DNA from: Symbiodinium natans
Lineage: Eukaryota > Sar > Dinophyceae > Suessiales > Symbiodiniaceae
Assembly: GCA_905221605.1 (NCBI GenBank)
Contig: CAJNDS010002097.1
Coordinates: 62,001 to 126,000, forward strand
Direction of reading: 5' to 3'
DNA: 64,000 bases
Below, one piece after another: positions 60,515 through 64,000 of the stretch. A program made the position numbers and the translations under genes. A model generated the notes under the pieces. The model saw nothing but the letters and a program-made list of their open reading frames with translations, was not told the origin of the DNA and ran no database searches. The first letter of the stretch is position 1; each line of letters starts with the position of its first letter.

Positions 60515-63430
60515 GCGCTGGCACATTGCTTGCACAGTTTCCCAAGACCCTAAGAGTTGCCCCCTCCCGAAAAGACCGAAGTAGCGAAGAGGAATGTTAA
60601 GGGCTTAGGGTCTATAGTAGGGCTTATAGGGTTTAGGGCTTCTTCGGGGAGGGGGGGCTTCAAAAAGGGGTGCAGATAACCCAACATATACTCCCTACTA
60701 CTCCCTAAGGCTCCTTAAGCTTCCCTAAGGTTCCCAGGTTCCCCTACCCCCCTTGAACCCCCCCTCCCCCAGCCGTCCAACGCCCCAAGTGGCCTTGTTG
60801 CAGGCATGGGGGGTCGAACCATTCCCGCCTGCAATGGAGGGATTTTAGGACGTGGCAGACGAAGTGGGCTTTGTTTATTACCATGTATCCTCAACAAGGA
60901 CACCCCATGTTTAGATTGATTTATATATATATATACATATGTATACGTATATGTATATATATATACACACACACTGACTGACGCTGATCGCCAGTATTCC
61001 TAAGGAGCCCTAAGTTCACTTCCCAACACCTGACTGAAAACCTATACTTCATCCAATGTTGTGGAAGGCTGGGCAGGGGGATGTTGGGTTTCGGGCCTAG
61101 GGTTTAGGAGTCTGGAGTGGGTTTAGGGGTTGCTTGGGTCTGGTTTGTTTTTTCAGACTTTTGCTGCCTGGCGTTTTAAGCTGCTGCCTTGGCGAGGTTT
61201 TGCGGTTTGGGCGTGCCTTCTCAAGATTTAGGTTTCGGGCGGCATGTGGCGCAAAGCTGTTCCACTTTTCAGGGGCTTGATGGCCTGGGATTTGAAGGTA
61301 GCTTCGTTCTCACCGCCGTACGGCGCTAGTCCGACAATTGATACTTCGGAAGAACTTGTAGCCTATGCCCTAAACCCCTTAACCAAAACTCCAAAACCCC
61401 AAACCCCTGCCCGGGCCTGGTTCAAACGTCATCGGGGGGCGGGGCGGGGGCTTGCCCATCCTTCTTAAACCTAATCAGGGAAAACACGAAATGTGCCAAG
61501 GGCCCACCCTAAACCCTAAACCCTCAACCCTAAACCCTAAACCCTAAACCCTTACTGCCCAGACCCAATGGCCTGCAGGCCCCTGAGGGAGTTCACTGTG
61601 GGCAGTGCCGCTAGGCCTGGCACCGCCTTCCAGAACAGGGTTTAGGGGTTTGGGGTTTAGGGTTTAGGGTTCAAGGTTTAGGGTTTAGGGTTTCCTGAAT
61701 GGGATGCTTCGTGCCCCATTGGCGAGAACAGCGCGCGATCTTCAGCTCAAGCCGCCAAGTGCGCAGACCTTGGAATGGTCGGAGATCCATCTTGAGCACT
61801 GGCTTCACGCAGCGGCTGAGTGGCGTGCTCATGCTGCTGGAACTGAATGCCATAATCTCAAGCCAGCTGAGCTCGAGCAACATGAGACTTCGCTTGCAGG
61901 CATTTGTTCCTCAGCTCGGACCGCGGCCGTAACGAACACCCGTGAAGTGAACATTCATCGAACCCATGAATTGTCTGATGCTTATGCTGCAGGGCCAAGT
62001 CAGACAGTCATGGAGGCCCCTGGATATCTACTATTTGCTTAAGAACCCCACCCCCCCCCCCCAAAAAAAAAAAAAAAAAAAAAAACTTCCTGAAGGGCAC
62101 TATTTGGATTATCATGGGGAGGGGGGGGGGGGCGGGGTTCTTAAGCAAATAGTTGCTAAACCCTAAAGCCTAAAACCTTAAACCCTAAATCCTAAGATGC
62201 GTGGCTTATGGCTCTTGTAAGGGTTCTGGGTTTCGAGTACTTTGGGGTTGGGAGTTGACAGGGCTTGGCTTGGGGTACTAAAGGATCAGGGCTAGGTCTA
62301 GCGTTTAGGGTTTTGGGTTTAGGGTTTACCCGGAAACCCTAAACCCCAAGCCCTTAACCACCTCAAGGTTCACACAGGGTGCAGGGTTAACTTCCGAAAA
62401 TAGGGGTACCCTTTTTGGCGGGGGTCCCTTTAGGGGGATTCTAGTCTATTTGGGGTATGAAAGGGGGTACCCCCCATTTTGGGAAATCCCCACATGTAGG
62501 GACTTTGAGGTCACGCGGCCTGGGTCGACTGAGGAAGTGGGTTCAAGGTTTCAGGGTTCAGGGCGAAATTCGTTGAAAGCTCAGGGCGCAGGGTCTAGGG
62601 TTCAGCGTTCAGGCTGCCCGGTGCAGGGTTCAGAGTTTCGCAAGGCTTCGAAACCTAGGAATGCGGCACCCTCCCAGTGCATAAATATCCGTGAGCCCCG
62701 CGCACATCGACAATACCTCAACCCCAAGTCCTGACCTGCAAACAAAACAAGTCCTGAACCGCAATCCCTAAACCAATATGAGCTGGCTCGGGTTTGTTGA
62801 ACTAGTTGAAACAGGGGTCCCCTTAAAAAAATGAGGGTTTCGGGCTTTAGGGATTTAGGGGCTCAGCGTCCAGGGTTTAGTGGTTTCCAGCTCCTGAAAC
62901 CATATAATTGACTCTCTAGATCCTCTTCTTGAAGCCTGCCCTACAGGCCTAAAACCCGAAGGCTAACATGCAACCCTGAACGACAGCCCTACAGCCCTCA
63001 AACCCCAATAACCGCAAGCCCTGTCCAGGGAGCCAGACAGGCAACGCAGCGCCCTGGATTAGCCCAGGTTGCACCGGAAGGTACCTTACAGCTGCTGAGG
63101 GTTTAGGGTTTACGGTTTAGGGTTTGGGTTTAGGGTTTAATTAGGGTTCATAAGGTTTAGGGTTAGGGTTGCTGAAGTTGGAGGGGGGGGGGGTACTTAC
63201 ACGTACCCAAGAAATCAGACTCAGGCCGCTCAGGGCACACGGCCTTGCTGAACTACCACGTAAGCAGCTAGTTCTATAGGGGTCCAAGGCTTAAAGCCCT
63301 TCCCCCCACTACCTCTTCCAAAACCCGCAAACCCTCTTAACTCACCAGTCCTGCCCATAAACCCTAAACCTTAAACGCTAAATCCCAAACCCTAAACCCT
63401 AGTGGCCCGGGGCCGGCCCTGGAATTCCAA
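60515..63430. other. Region upstream of the RBM25-like gene
   Basis: No gene can be supported. Contains a TATATA/CA microsatellite (60921-60972), CCCTAAA array (61508-61553), a poly-C/poly-A palindromic element (62030-62153), and two islands (61230-61360 and 61690-62030) with open frames but no recognised product. The promoter of the RBM25-like gene should lie just above 60.5 kb; no TATA-like or other motif stands out. Confidence 0.45.
62030..62153. mobile_element. Foldback element, family 9, with C/G-run arms
   Basis: ACTATTTGCTTAAGAACCCC then a C run and A23, ending GGGG(C)GGGGTTCTTAAGCAAATAGT. Copies: 58170-58263 (TTGCTTAGGACCCC...GGTTCCTAAGCAAATAGT), a partial next to it at 58280-58330, and a diverged one at 47364-47466. 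Confidence 0.85.
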
Positions 63431-63439
63431 ACCCTAAGC

Positions 63440-63540
63440 CCTGCTTCCCTCGGCTTCACTTGAGGCTGTTTCTGCCCCGCATCCAATTCGTCTTGGATCT
63501 TTGCCTTGATCGCAAGGTCTCCTTCATGCGCATCACAGCC
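63440..63540 (-). CDS. Possible exon DAHEGDLAIKAKIQDELDAG
   Basis: Minus-strand open frame of about 35 codons (DAHEGDLAIKAKIQDELDAG then QKQPQVKPREAG). Helical and coding-like. Splice sites not fixed; it may share a gene with the islands at 63.65 and 63.85 kb. Confidence 0.3.
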
Positions 63541-63632
63541 GTCGTCCTAAACCCTAAACCCTAAACCCGAAACCCGAAACCCTAAACCCTACACCCTAAA
63601 CCCTAAACCCTAAACCCTATAGAGTTGCATTT

Positions 63633-63678
63633 GCATCCTGCACTGCTGCGAGTGCGCTGGTGGATCGACGCGAGCCTG
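63633..63678 (-). CDS. Exon-like island upstream of the RBM25-like gene
   Basis: GAAGCAG|G starts an open stretch; one frame reads SRRSTSALAAVQDANATL. CCCTAAA array left (63545-63620) and TTTAGGG right (from 63702), the same arrangement as minus-strand exons. It could be an exon of a neighbouring minus-strand gene that runs off the window. Confidence 0.3.
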
Positions 63679-63829
63679 CTTCATGATGGAAACAACAGGG
63701 TTTACGTTTAGGGTTTAGGGTTTAGGGTTCAGGGTTTGGGTTTAAGGGTGTCGGGTGTCGGGTGTCGGGTTCAGGGTTTAGCGTTTAGAGTTGCAATTTG
63801 AGCGCAAAACCTTCAGCGCGACGTCCCTA

Positions 63830-63883
63830 CATCATCTTGCGTGTCCCGCAGAACTAGTCTTCGGAATCTGCACGCCCTGCGGT
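63830..63883 (-). CDS. Exon-like island near the window end
   Basis: ACCGCAG|G followed by an open stretch (frame 2: CRFRRLVLRDTQDDVG), with TTTAGGG immediately to the right. Weak but consistent with the exon-island pattern. Confidence 0.22.
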
Positions 63884-64000
63884 TTAGGGTTTAGCGTTTA
63901 GGGAATTTCCGGAGCCCACCATCCACTGCCATCGCCATTAACCCGCTGAACTCTGCCCCTGAGCCCGGTGTGAACCCTGTAAACCCTGTAAACCCTGCAA

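Noticed and set aside
1-64000. Window being a subtelomere or chromosome end
   Set aside because: Telomeric repeats occur in both orientations across the whole window and lie between exons of one gene; no terminal array.
1-64000. CRISPR array because of regularly spaced short repeats
   Set aside because: Spacing is irregular, repeats are telomeric, and the DNA is clearly eukaryotic.

Overview
The window looks like nuclear DNA of a dinoflagellate. The clues are TTTAGGG-type telomeric repeats scattered through the whole window in both orientations, introns that use GC and GA donors as well as GT, and acceptors that are almost always AG followed by G. No rRNA, tRNA, CRISPR array or prokaryotic operon was seen. 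All exon joins were made by eye and have no transcript support.

Main result: from about 60.5 kb down to about 21.1 kb on the minus strand there is one very fragmented gene. Its exons are mostly 20-95 bases long, lie 0.1-3 kb apart, and are too short for an ORF search to show. Joined in order they encode an RBM25-like splicing factor: a short Ala/Pro-rich N-terminus, an RRM (RNP2 near 59.76 kb, RNP1 near 57.6 kb), a long Lys/Glu/Arg/Asp-rich middle (about 54-35 kb), and a C-terminal PWI domain (about 29-21.4 kb). I place about 36 exons with moderate to good support and a few weaker ones. In several places codons split between distant exons rejoin to give the residue expected for RBM25.

The introns are filled with (TTTAGGG)n arrays and short palindromic MITE-like elements. 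Many exons have CCCTAAA repeats on the left and TTTAGGG repeats on the right, so in the sense RNA many introns start with UUUAGGG-type sequence and end with CCCUAAA-type sequence. The two ends could pair and bring the splice sites together. Some other introns carry a palindromic element beside the splice site instead. In several palindromic elements one half or the loop is interrupted or replaced by telomeric repeat, which suggests telomere addition at broken hairpins.

Layout: 1-4.8 kb, telomeric repeats and palindromes; 4.8-6.8 kb, diverged tandem repeats; 6.9-9.7 kb (minus), a MULE-type transposase gene in about four exons (CxxC motif, DDE blocks, SWIM finger); 10.1-10.9 kb, a GC-rich minisatellite; about 12.4-15.7 kb (minus), a compact gene with two SAP domains and short GC-AG introns; 15.9-16.3 kb, minisatellites; 16.3-21 kb, telomeric arrays, palindromes and a few small plus-strand ORFs; 21-60.5 kb, the RBM25-like gene; 60.5-64 kb, upstream sequence with weak exon-like islands that may belong to another minus-strand gene.
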